Assembly: GCA_028829895.1 (NCBI GenBank) | Contig: CM054181.1 | Location: 5,232,001 to 5,296,000 of the forward strand | Origin: Sinotaia quadrata | Taxonomy: Eukaryota > Mollusca > Gastropoda > Architaenioglossa > Viviparidae | Direction of reading: 5' to 3' | DNA length: 64,000 nucleotides | Shown here: positions 28,606-39,404 of the stretch, piece by piece | Layout: every line of letters starts with the position of its first letter | How positions within the stretch are numbered: the first letter of the stretch is position 1 | Made by a program: the position numbers and the translations under genes | The notes under the pieces: model-generated | Told to the model about the DNA's origin: nothing | Seen by the model: only the letters and a program-made list of their open reading frames with translations | Database searches by the model: none

Positions 28606-28705
28606 CTATTTTGTCTGTTACTATTTTAAGCTCGTTTGCATTGCCAGAAAGATTGTATAAAAATGTATTTGTTGCGAGTGCTTACACTTGTGTTGACCTC
28701 AAACG

Positions 28706-28820
28706 TATCTTGATTGTTCCTAAAATTTGTCTTCAGACATCACCATCTTGATTGTTCCTAAAATTTGTCTTCAGACATCACCATCTTGATTGTTCCTAAA
28801 ATTTGTCTTCAGACATAACC
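28706..28820. repeat. 38-bp tandem repeat, three copies
   Basis: TCTTGATTGTTCCTAAAATT starts at 28708, 28746 and 28784. Confidence 0.96.
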
Positions 28821-28865
28821 ATTGAAGCACATTGCATTCACATTAGTGCTCCTTGCAAGTGTCAT

Positions 28866-29152
28866 CTTAAATTTAACATGGAATTCCATATGTTAGGAAG
28901 TGTTTTATATCGTTTTGTTTTATTTTAAATTTAACATGGAATTCCATATGTTAGGAAGTGTTTTATATCGTTTTGTTTTATTTTAAATTTAACATGGAAT
29001 TCCATATGTTAGGAAGTGTTTTATATCGTTTTGTTTTATTTTAAATTTAACATGGAATTCCATATGTTATGAAGTGTTTTATATCGTTTTGTTTTATTTT
29101 AAATTTAACATGGAATTCCATATGTTAGGAAGTGTTTTATATCGTTTTGTTT
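28866..29152. repeat. 58-bp tandem array, five copies
   Basis: ATTTAACATGGAATTCCATA repeats every 58 bp (28871, 28929 and so on) with one substitution in copy four. The unit contains the palindrome TATGGAATTCCATA-like core ATGGAATTCCAT. Confidence 0.97.
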
Positions 29153-30227
29153 TATCAAAATAAAATACTCGTCCGGTCTTTCAACAGAAAGACAGCAAAG
29201 TTCAAGAAACAAAAAAGCATGAAAGATCCTAGAGGTCAAACTATTCAACTGCAACCAGTTTATTCTGTTTTTATTTTTGCTTTCTAAATGAGAATGTAAT
29301 TGAAAATCTGTGTTTATATATGAAATATCTCGGAATACACACATATATTTATAATGCAATGCACATAAAATTATGTGTATGTATGTGCGCGCGCATGCAA
29401 GCGTTTGTATTGTGTGCATGTGTGTATATGAAAAGCCTTTCATAATTTCTCTTTTTCTTTCTTTCTCTCCTCTCTCTCTCTCTATCTCTCAACTCTCTCT
29501 CAACTCTTCTCTCTCTCCGATAGAATGAGAATTCGTAATAAAATGTATAAAATTCTTGTATGTAGGAAATATTCATGAACTTTCGCTGACATATAATCTT
29601 TTGACCGCTTTCTTTCCTTTTGATCCCTTCATTTATTTTGATTTAATTCACACAAATATTATATTTATAAAAATAATTCACACAAATATTATATTTATAA
29701 AATAATTCACACAAATATTATATTTATAAAAATAATTCACACAAATATTATATTTATTATTAATAAAAAAATTATTCACTTTGATTTCGTCAACACTTCG
29801 ATAAAACGTCGGTGACTATTAAACATAATGATGTTTTAATGACGTTTTCCATTAAATTAGTTACAAGACCTGTCCTGCTGAGATGTTTACTGTAGAATTT
29901 TACAGACTGTTATCGCGAATAGATTTTAAAGGACATTTCAGTTCCTAATTAGGGAATATTGTCCACTTGCAGAGTTCAAGGACGTTTTCCTTTAAATTTA
30001 TTAAAGGTTGTCCTGTTTAGATGTTTAATGACATTGCACATTCAAACTTTGAAGGCATTCCTGGTTCATGGTATGCTTACTGCGCTTTTTCGGTGAAAGT
30101 TTAAGGCTCCTGGAAAGAATTATTCAAAGACGATTTCTGCTTGAAATTTTTAATGACCTTTTGAGATGTTTCACAGCTATCGTGTCTTGCAATATGAAGA
30201 GTTCTGTCTTTAAAACAAAAGATGTTC
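29153..30227. other. No gene seen; includes a ~31-33-bp AT-rich array
   Basis: AATTCACACAAATATTATAT repeats four times at 29650-29755. 29440-29520 is CT-rich simple sequence. The rest is unique AT-rich DNA. Confidence 0.6.
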
Positions 30228-30645
30228 AATGATGTTTTCTTCGAGATAATGTAAGGGTGGGTCTCTTATTACTGTTCGTTACTATTTTCTTCGAGATAAT
30301 GTAAGGGTGGGTCTCTTATTACTGTTCGTTACTATTTTCTTCGAGATAATGTAAGGGTGGGTCTCTTATTACTGTTCGTTACTATTTTCTTCGAGATAAT
30401 GTAAGGGTGGGTCTCTTATTACTGTTCGTTACTATTTTCTTCGAGATAATGTAAGGGTGGGTCTCTTATTACTGTTCGTTACTATTTTCTTCGAGATAAT
30501 GTAAGGGTGGGTCTCTTATTACTGTTCGTTACTATTTTCTTCGAGATAATGTAAGGGTGGGTCTCTTATTACTGTTCGTTACTATTTTCTTCGAGATAAT
30601 GTAAGGGTGGGTCTCTTATTACTGTTCGTTACTATTTTCCTCGTG
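30228..30645. repeat. 50-bp tandem array, eight copies
   Basis: GTAAGGGTGGGTCTCTTATT recurs at 30251, 30301 and every 50 bp to 30601 with essentially no variation. Two copies of a TTTTTTATTACTGAGTAGTAAAG segment (about 30648 and 30695) follow. Confidence 0.97.
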
Positions 30646-30740
30646 AATATTTTTTTATTACTGAGTAGTAAAGAGGTATTTATTTGGCGTTGTAATTTTT
30701 TTTTATTACTGAGTAGTAAAGATTTATTTGGCGTTGTAAA

Positions 30741-31267
30741 AATTTTAAAGTACCTCATTGGATTAATCGTTCAAAGACTCTTTCCTGTAGAACTTTAAAA
30801 ACGCCGACTTGATTAACTAGAACTTTTAAAATAAGCTAATTCGAATAATATTTCAGTGACTCATTTCTTTCTAAAACTTTTTCAGAGCCGACTTGATTAA
30901 AGTTTGACTGACGCTCTCTTCTAAAACGTTTCAAGTGTGTTTAAGATGTTTGTACAACGCCATATTTCTCTAGACTTCCAAAGTAGCCATCTCTAACGCA
31001 ACTTGTCTCCTCGACAAATTTTACCGCTGTAGACTTCTTATGGTTCAAATCTGTTTGTTACAACTACAGGCTTGATCATTGTTCAGAGCCGTTTGACTCA
31101 CATTTGTAAATTGTTCAGTGGCGTTACATTTGAAATAATTTTACAGCTACTCACTTGATCTCTGTTGAAAGCCGTTTAGAAATCACATTTGTATATTGTT
31201 TATTGGCGTTACTGTTAGAATAATTTTACACTGCGGGTTTCTAATGTGGAGTGCCGCATTCTTCTCG
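30741..31267. other. No gene seen; unique DNA before the 39-bp array
   Basis: Contains loosely repeated phrases such as TTGATCATTGTTCAGAGCCGTTT and TTGATCTCTGTTGAAAGCCGTTT (about 31070 and 31155), the trace of an old ~85-bp duplication. Confidence 0.45.
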
Positions 31268-31850
31268 AGGTTTTATATGACCAGAAAGGGTATCGTCCTG
31301 TTTTGGTTGTTTTGTAAGACCATGTATTGGTTGTTTTGTAAGACCAGAAAGGGTGTCGTCCTGTATTGGTTGTTTTATAAGACCAGAAAGGGTGTCGTCC
31401 TGTATTGGTTGTTTTATAAGACCAGAAAGGGTGACGTCCTGTTTTGGTTGTTTTGTAAGACCATGTATTGGTTGTTTTGTAAGACCAGAAAGGGTGTCGT
31501 CCTGTATTGGTTGTTTTATAAGACCAGAAAGGGTGTCGTCCTGTATTGGTTGTTTTATAAGACCAGAAAGGGTGACGTCCTGTTTTGGTTGTTTTGTAAG
31601 ACCATGTATTGGTTGTTTTGTAAGACCAGAAAGGGTATCGTCCTGTATTGGTTGTTTTGTAAGACCAGAAAGGGTATCGTCCTATATTGGTTGTTTTATA
31701 AGACCAGAAAGGGTATCGTCCTGTATTGGTTGTTTTGTAAGACCAGAAAGGGTATCGTTCTATATTGGTTGTTTTATAACACCAGAAAGGGTATCGTCCT
31801 GTATTGGTTGTTTTATAAGACCAGAAAGGGTATCGTCCTGTATTGGTTGT
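31268..31850. repeat. 39-bp minisatellite with a 144-bp higher-order repeat
   Basis: The basic unit (GACCAGAAAGGGTRTCGTCC plus TGTATTGGTTGTTTTRTAA) is 39 bp. Shortened 27-bp units of GACCATGTATTGG type occur at about 31318, 31462 and 31606, each followed by three full units, so groups of four (144 bp) were amplified as blocks. Both lengths are multiples of 3, so the reading frame of the downstream protein stays open through the array. I interpret the array as intron sequence before the acceptor at 31861-31863. An N-terminal extension reading Arg-Pro-Glu-Arg-Val-Ser-Ser-Cys-Ile-Gly-Cys-Phe is the alternative. Confidence 0.92.
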
Positions 31851-31860
31851 TTTTCATCCA

Positions 31861-31934
31861 CAGTTTTCACATCGCCATCTAATCAGAAAACACACATACC
31901 AAAACCCTTCAACTTAATTCACTGTGACGTCATC
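31861..31934 (+). other. Candidate acceptor and 5' UTR of the secreted repeat protein
   Basis: TTGGTTGTTTTTCATCCACAG ends at 31863 and fits a 3' splice site. A 71-base leader to the ATG follows, in which the protein's frame happens to be open. Confidence 0.4.
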
Positions 31935-34900
31935 ATGCGGCATACAACGACATTCTTCCTCCTGGTGGCATGTTGTCTGCTGCTGCTTCAGGGAGTGCGC
32001 GCAGAGCACGAGACTTCCGTCACGTCCAATGTTAACATTCCGACCTTGACCCCACACGAAGCGACTTCCAAGCCCGGGTTTCTAGACCTACAGATGCATC
32101 GGCTGTGTGCAGCCGGTTCGGAAAGAAATGTAAGCGACACCAATAGAAGTGTCACCAAAATGCGGACTGATTTTTCGGATAAGATACGGGCCACGAATTA
32201 CGGACTTCCCTCACATGACAGTGATGTCAGAAACATGCGACCAGCCCAGACATGCAAAGTTAGAGAGCAAGACTATGCCGGATCTTTGGTAGACGGTCTG
32301 GATTATCATCGTGAGATAATCGCCACGAGAACCCACGATTCAGAGGAAAGCAGGTTAAAAGTTAACGGAAATCAGGATGCAGAAATGCGCAGGCGCAGTG
32401 CAGATGTCAGCTTTCGCAGACGTAATGCCGACAATGGCAAATCTGTATCTTCTAATCTGAGACACTCAGAGACTGACTTTCGCAGACGTAATGCCGACAA
32501 TGGCAAATCTGGATCTTCTAATCTGAGACACTCAGAGACTGACTCACGCAGACGGATTGTGCGTAAAGACTGGGAATTTCCTGGCGACATTCGAATGCAA
32601 AGCTCAGAACTGTTCCCTCCAAGACGTGCTGCCAATGACGTCACCGAGTCCAGAAGGCGTGCAGTAGTTGTGGACGTACCGAAACACTCACTAGGTCAGG
32701 GTGACCGGCACATGGTTGACTTTCGTAGACGTGACGTGCCTGCCGTTTCCGGTCGACGTTCTTATGACGACAACAGAAATGTGACGACTTCCTTTCAACG
32801 TCATGTCCACTTTGATTCTCGGAGGCAAAATACGGACGGCTCGAGATATACTCGTAGCGTAGACCCGTATCCATGGAGACAAAATGCTGGTTGTTCACGT
32901 GACAGACATAGAGCACAGGCAAATTTACAGAAGCGAAATGATGATCTTCCGATAGATAGAAATAGTGAAGCAGCACAATTCTGGAGAGAGAATGTTGACT
33001 TATCAAGAGACAGACATACATTAGAAACAGATTCCAGGAGACAAAGTGTTAATGATTCTAGAAAGCGACGTAGTCTAGAGGCAGATTCCCAGAGACTAAA
33101 ATCTTATGAACTCAGAAGAAGACATACTCTAGAGGCATATTTCCAAACTAGAAGTGCTGATGATTTTAGAGAAAAGCGAATCGTAGAAGCAGACTCCCGA
33201 AGACAAAATGTTGATGATTCCGGAAGAAGACAAAATCTGGAATCATATTTCTTCAAGCGAAATGATTCTGTGAAAAGGCGAAGTCCAGAAGTAATTTTAT
33301 GGATTCGAAATTCCGATGTTTCCAGACACAGCGTCAGTCTAGAGGCATATTACCTAGGTCGAAATTTTGATGTTTCTGAGGATAGAGGTGGTCTACAGGC
33401 TAATTTTCGAAGACGAAATATTGATGATTCTAGAGAAAGACGCAATCAGGAGGCAGATTCCCGAAGACGAAACGTTGATGATTTTAAGGAAAGGTTCAGA
33501 CTTGAAGCAGATCCCCGAAGTCAAAAAGCTGATGATTCTAGAGAAAGACACAATCTGGATGCAGATTCCCAAAGACGAAACATTGATAATTCTAGAGAAA
33601 GACACAGTCTTGATTCAGATTTCCGAAGACGAAGCGTTGATAATTCTAGAGAAAGACACAGTCTTGATTCAGATTTCCGAAGACGAAGCGTTGATAATTC
33701 TAGAGAAAGACACAGTCTTGATTCAGATTCCCGAAGACGAAGCGTTGATAATTCTAGAGAAAGAAGCAGTCTGGCAGCAGATTCAAGGGGAAATATTGCT
33801 GATTCCAGAAAAGAACATAGTGAAGCAGCAGACTCCCAAAGACTAAATATTAATGTTTGTACAAGAAAACATCTAAGGTCAGATTACATTTTTAGAAATG
33901 GAGACAAAGCAAGTATAGAAGCAGATTTCCGAGGACGAAACGCTCATGTCTCTAAACACAGACTTAGTTTAGAGGCAGATTCAAGGAAACGAGATGTTGG
34001 TCACTCTAGGGAAAGACTTACTGTAGAGGCAGATTCCCAAAGACGAAATGCGGATAATTCTGGCGAAAGAGATAGGTTAGAAGCGCATTCACTGACACAA
34101 AACGGTGACAGTCTTAGAGAAAAACATAGCCAAGAGGCAGATTCCAGGAGACGAAGTGTTGTTGGCTCTAGTCAAAGACGAAGTGTTGCTGACTCTAGAC
34201 AAGGACGAAGTGTTGCTGACTCTAGTAAAAGACGAAGTGTTGCTGACTCTAGACAAGGACGAAGTGTTGTTGACTCTAGACAAAGACGAAGTGTTGCTGA
34301 CTCTAGACAAGGACGAAGTGTTGCTGACTCTAGACAAGGACGAAGTGTTGCTGACTCTAGACAAAGACGAAGTCTAGAGGCAAATGGCCGAATACGAAAT
34401 GCTCGCAATTCAGGTGAAATATGCAATTTAGATTCAGGTTCACAAAAGCAAAATACTGACAATTGTAAGCAGAGTAGCAGAAGAGATACATTTGCAATGG
34501 CACACTGTAGTGATAAGCGCAGAATAGGGGCTTTTTCACAAAGGCGGAATGTTGACAATCCTAGAGACAAACATAGTGCAAAGTCAAATTTGCAAAGTGA
34601 AGCCAGTAATAGAAGTAGTGAAGAGGCATATTTGCAGAGACGAAATTCTGACATTAGAAACAGACGCTGCGCAGAGACCTATTCGCAGAGTCGATGTACT
34701 GATGTCATTAGAAATAGACGCAATGAAGACGCTTATACACAGAGACGAAATGCTGGTGACGTCAGATACAGACGCACTACAAAGGCAGAAGTACGGAAAG
34801 TTGCGTCAGAAGATGTCAGCATGGTGGATGGTATAGAGTCATATTCTCGAAGACAGTTTCTTTATATCTCAAGACAAAACACTGATGACGTCAGAATCAA

Positions 34901-36329
34901 CGTGCCTGAAATTCGCATTCATAGAGTGAGAATCAGTGAAGAAAGAGCAGAGAATAAACACGCTAGAGATATCAGGCAACGGTTCAGAGAGGATTTGAGT
35001 GAAGAGGATTCGCGTAGACAACTACGAGGTGAAGACAGGCAAGAAATCAACCATTCAAACAGAGGCAACACAGAATACACGAGACATGTCTCTGGCACCA
35101 CTGCAACCATCCGAATTAACGTCGCCGAAAGACGCACAACAGAAAAGGACAAGCGACGCTTAATGAATGTGCAAGAAAGCTTAATAGAAAAGAATAACAG
35201 GCGCACAACAGAAAAGGATGACAGACGCTTAACGCATGAACAAGGAGGGACATTGACAAAGGCTGGCAGCAGGAGGATAGGTACTCAAAGATGCACACTT
35301 GAGAAGAGTGACAGTGGCTTAACAAAAGACCAAAGACTTGCTGTTCATGACAAGGAAAGGGGAATTTCTAAAACCCGTGGGAGAAGTTCTGAGATAAGCC
35401 CTGCCAAATGGTTCAAGCTGGACATCCATCTGGGAAATGCTGAGAGCCTTGGCAGCTGTCCAGCAAACAGTTACTTGGCAAAGCTTGACGAAATGATTTC
35501 TGTGAACACTGTCTTTCAAGTCTTTACCGGTTCCTTGCGACAAACTCTAAACAGTGACCGACACAGTGCGAGTTGTCACCGATGTCACACAGACACTTTT
35601 CATAGATACGTTGAATTCGGATATAAAAACCCATCCTTTGTCGATAACGCTGTCTGCAATGTTCCCTTTTCAGACCCTACTTCTGTAATCTCAAGAGAAT
35701 CTCACGAGAACGTATCCAGGGGATTTCTCAGTACTGATGGTAGCCGCACGGTAAACGTCATTCCCCTGACACGTGACAGACAATTTAGTGGAACGGGTGG
35801 CGAAGGCATGATGTCACGACGTCCTTTCATGACAGAAGAGCTGTGTTCCGTGCGACCTCAACATCATCTGCTTGACTTCGGCGCTTCCCATCCATATTTC
35901 ACCACGCGAATTATGATCTCCCCTGAACGGACTGAGTCTTCTGGAAGTCTTCTGAGCACTTCACCAGATCGTGGTCAGTGCTCTGGAGAGAAGGAACACC
36001 CGCAAGTGAGGACCCCACCCCATCACGTCTTCGATAACGGTTCAAGCAGCAACGGTAACGACGCACCGCACAGTGTCAACCACGGCGATTGCCGCTCACT
36101 TCCGGGGAACACGAAAGCAGTACAGCGTATCATGAGTGGAGTTGTCGTTCTTCCTAATACGTCATTCGCAGTCAATAAGTCAACTCGTCTCCATTTCACG
36201 GCCAAAGATATGCTTGAACAAATCATAACTAAATCAGACAACGACAACACCAAAGGCAGCTACTTCGGACTTCTGAGTTTGACTTGGAAGGCAGTTGAGT
36301 ACAGTACTGAACTGATGTGGGTATTGTAG
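31935..36329 (+). CDS. Large secreted Arg/Ser/Asp-rich repeat protein, family unknown
   Basis: A 1464-residue open frame. I chose the ATG at 31935 (A at -3) because it begins a clear signal peptide: Met-Arg-His-Thr-Thr-Thr, a Phe/Leu/Val/Cys-rich core, then Gly-Val-Arg-Ala, with likely cleavage after residue 23. The frame is open further upstream only through the 39-bp array, and an acceptor (TTTTTCATCCACAG to 31863) sits between. Residues ~140-1150 consist of diverged ~18-residue repeats of the kind Glu-Ala-Asp-Ser-Arg-Arg-Arg-Asn-Val-Asp-Asp-Ser-Arg-Glu-Arg. They include a 22-residue duplication (from 32411), exact 18-residue copies (33547-33765) and nine-residue copies (34155-34380). Arg-Arg, Lys-Arg and Arg-Arg-Arg occur at nearly every repeat. 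Residues ~1150-1464 are not repetitive and hold about seven Cys. No domain is recognised. Candidates are a large propeptide or a disordered matrix or coat protein. A further 3' exon cannot be excluded. Confidence 0.75.
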   Translation: MRHTTTFFLLVACCLLLLQGVRAEHETSVTSNVNIPTLTPHEATSKPGFLDLQMHRLCAAGSERNVSDTNRSVTKMRTDFSDKIRATNYGLPSHDSDVRNMRPAQTCKVREQDYAGSLVDGLDYHREIIATRTHDSEESRLKVNGNQDAEMRRRSADVSFRRRNADNGKSVSSNLRHSETDFRRRNADNGKSGSSNLRHSETDSRRRIVRKDWEFPGDIRMQSSELFPPRRAANDVTESRRRAVVVDVPKHSLGQGDRHMVDFRRRDVPAVSGRRSYDDNRNVTTSFQRHVHFDSRRQNTDGSRYTRSVDPYPWRQNAGCSRDRHRAQANLQKRNDDLPIDRNSEAAQFWRENVDLSRDRHTLETDSRRQSVNDSRKRRSLEADSQRLKSYELRRRHTLEAYFQTRSADDFREKRIVEADSRRQNVDDSGRRQNLESYFFKRNDSVKRRSPEVILWIRNSDVSRHSVSLEAYYLGRNFDVSEDRGGLQANFRRRNIDDSRERRNQEADSRRRNVDDFKERFRLEADPRSQKADDSRERHNLDADSQRRNIDNSRERHSLDSDFRRRSVDNSRERHSLDSDFRRRSVDNSRERHSLDSDSRRRSVDNSRERSSLAADSRGNIADSRKEHSEAADSQRLNINVCTRKHLRSDYIFRNGDKASIEADFRGRNAHVSKHRLSLEADSRKRDVGHSRERLTVEADSQRRNADNSGERDRLEAHSLTQNGDSLREKHSQEADSRRRSVVGSSQRRSVADSRQGRSVADSSKRRSVADSRQGRSVVDSRQRRSVADSRQGRSVADSRQGRSVADSRQRRSLEANGRIRNARNSGEICNLDSGSQKQNTDNCKQSSRRDTFAMAHCSDKRRIGAFSQRRNVDNPRDKHSAKSNLQSEASNRSSEEAYLQRRNSDIRNRRCAETYSQSRCTDVIRNRRNEDAYTQRRNAGDVRYRRTTKAEVRKVASEDVSMVDGIESYSRRQFLYISRQNTDDVRINVPEIRIHRVRISEERAENKHARDIRQRFREDLSEEDSRRQLRGEDRQEINHSNRGNTEYTRHVSGTTATIRINVAERRTTEKDKRRLMNVQESLIEKNNRRTTEKDDRRLTHEQGGTLTKAGSRRIGTQRCTLEKSDSGLTKDQRLAVHDKERGISKTRGRSSEISPAKWFKLDIHLGNAESLGSCPANSYLAKLDEMISVNTVFQVFTGSLRQTLNSDRHSASCHRCHTDTFHRYVEFGYKNPSFVDNAVCNVPFSDPTSVISRESHENVSRGFLSTDGSRTVNVIPLTRDRQFSGTGGEGMMSRRPFMTEELCSVRPQHHLLDFGASHPYFTTRIMISPERTESSGSLLSTSPDRGQCSGEKEHPQVRTPPHHVFDNGSSSNGNDAPHSVNHGDCRSLPGNTKAVQRIMSGVVVLPNTSFAVNKSTRLHFTAKDMLEQIITKSDNDNTKGSYFGLLSLTWKAVEYSTELMWVL
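32411..32542. repeat. 66-bp in-frame duplication inside the secreted protein gene
   Basis: CTTTCGCAGACGTAATGCCG begins at 32411 and 32477. The two copies are nearly identical and encode 22 residues each. Confidence 0.95.
33547..33765. repeat. 54-bp in-frame repeats inside the secreted protein gene
   Basis: GACACAGTCTTGATTCAGAT recurs every 54 bp (33601, 33655, 33709). Three near-identical copies sit in a longer series of diverged ones, so this part was homogenised recently. Confidence 0.95.
34155..34380. repeat. 27-bp in-frame repeats encoding Arg-Ser-Val-Ala-Asp-Ser-Arg-Gln-Gly/Arg
   Basis: About eight copies of CGAAGTGTTGCTGACTCTAG plus ACAAGGA. Most copies end in Gly-Arg, some in Arg-Arg. 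Reverse-strand frames through it are artefacts. Confidence 0.96.
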
Positions 36330-36348
36330 CCGAGTTTATAAAACTTTC

Positions 36349-36386
36349 TTTCTTAATTTCTTTCTTTCTTTCTTTCTTTCTTTCTC

Positions 36387-36482
<96 letters not shown>
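36349..36482. repeat. (CTTT)n microsatellite directly after the large ORF
   Basis: More than 30 CTTT units starting about 20 bp after the stop codon. Confidence 0.98.
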
Positions 36483-36621
36483 TTAATTAAAACTGTTGTC
36501 TATCCATTCATAATTGTATTTATACAGTCTTTGTGTAACATCAAGCATTTATACTCTGAATACATTTTCGGACATCAAATTATAAATAGGTTCTTGAGAA
36601 CCTGATCTCCCTTTCTTTCCG

Positions 36622-37660
<1,039 letters not shown>

Positions 37661-37701
37661 CTATCCATCCATCCATCCATCCAACTATCCATCCATATAA
37701 C

Positions 37702-37754
<53 letters not shown>
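37661..37754. repeat. (ATCC)n then (ATCT)n microsatellite
   Basis: CCATCCATCCATCCA then more than a dozen TATC units. Confidence 0.98.
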
Positions 37755-38029
37755 GCTCCTTTTTCTTTCTCTCTCATAACACACACACGCACATACACAC
37801 ATGCTTACTTTGTACATTGTATATATCTTAGATTATTATGCAAGAACACGGAAATTGTTTCTGATTCGTCACCCGCAAATCTGGTCACAATGACAGGAAT
37901 CCTTTTGGCCGGAATTGGAATTTCTAAACACGCTTGGTACGTACAAATAAATGTATGCACCACTAACTAGCGAGGTATTTGAGGAATACATTATAGATTT
38001 AAGTAGATGATGGTTATATGATTCCAGGA

Positions 38030-38420
38030 ATATCTAAATACGCATTCTATTTATGTACAACCATCTATCAATCTATTTATGTACAACTATCTATCTATTT
38101 ATGTACAACCATCTATCAATCTATTTATGTACAACTATCAATATATTTATGTACAACTATCAATATATTTATGTACAACTATCAATATATTTATGTACAA
38201 CTATCTATAAATCTATTTATGTCTAAGTATCTATAGATATATTTCGGTATGTACAACTATCTATAAATCCATGTATGTACAACTATCTATAAATCTATGT
38301 ATGCACAACTATCTATAACTCTATTTATGTACAACTATCTATAAATGAATATAAGATATACAACTTTCTATATTTAGCTCTATGAAATTTACAACTATCT
38401 ATACATTTATGAAAGAACAA
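38030..38420. repeat. ~20-28-bp minisatellite of CTATTTATGTACAACTATC
   Basis: At least twelve copies with variable spacing, decaying towards 38420. Confidence 0.9.
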
Positions 38421-38994
38421 GTATTTCTGGAGAATTTAAAAATGTATAAAATGTACAGGTAACCGCGCTGTAGTATAATTGCATCTTGGGACATATAAAA
38501 AAATTACAGTATATAAAACATACCAATAATAGCTTATTTGGACCTCAAAATATATAATAAAGCATTGATATGTATAACATACCAATAATGTTCTTTTGGG
38601 GCCTCATATTATCAAAGTAGCATTATTCATGTAGATTGTCAATAATAGATTCTTTGAATTTCAAAATATATGAGTAAACATTGGTATGCACAACCTAACA
38701 ATATTAGTCAAATGGGAATCAGGGCATTAGATTATTAAATATGCTTTTTAGTGTAGTAATAATGGAGAAATTAGATATCGAAATACATAAATATTCATGG
38801 AAACCCAAACATTTCAATACACATTGGATTATGTCTATACGCGTGGAATGTAAACCAAACGTTTTCAATAGACATTGGGTTATGCATTTATGCGTGAAAA
38901 TACGGCTTAAAATAATTACTTTGACTGTTTTAGCCCATTTTTATTTCAGTATATACAAACTCCTCAGCATGTACAGTTTAACACTATTAGTCTA
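38421..38994. other. Degenerate AT-rich repeats, no gene seen
   Basis: Phrases such as ACCAATAATAGCTTATTTGG and ACCAATAATGTTCTTTTGGG recur about every 70 bp (38521-38720), an eroded array. The open frame 38741-38995 is not recognisable. Confidence 0.5.
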
Positions 38995-39325
38995 ATGTCT
39001 CGTGATTAATATAATCTAAATATCTAAATATAATCGTAGTCATTACATCCTAATACTGTTAGTTTAATGTAATATCTAAATATAATCGTAGTCATTACAA
39101 CCTAATATTGTTAGTTTAATGTAATATCTAAATATAATCGTAGTCATTACATCCTAATATTGTTAGTTTAAATGTAATATCTAAATACAATCGTAGTCAT
39201 TACAACCTAATATTGTTAGTCTTTTGTCTCGTAATATCCAACTATAATCGTAGTCATTACAACTAATACTGTTAGTCTAGTGTTTCGATATTTAAAAATA
39301 ATCCGAGTCATTACAACCTAACGTA
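38995..39325. repeat. ~52-58-bp tandem array, six copies
   Basis: TAATATCTAAATATAATCGT, then AGTCATTACAWCCTAATATTG, repeats with small length changes. Confidence 0.9.
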
Positions 39326-39404
39326 TTAGTCAAATGGGATCTCAGTGTATCTAACATTAATAGTAAAAAGAGGAACTTAGTGTACAAAGAAGCTGGGATT
39401 TCAA

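Noticed and set aside
34089..34654. Minus-strand Ser/Leu-rich ORFs inside the secreted-protein gene
   Set aside because: They are shadows of the 27-bp coding repeat; the + strand frame has the signal peptide and the longer continuity.
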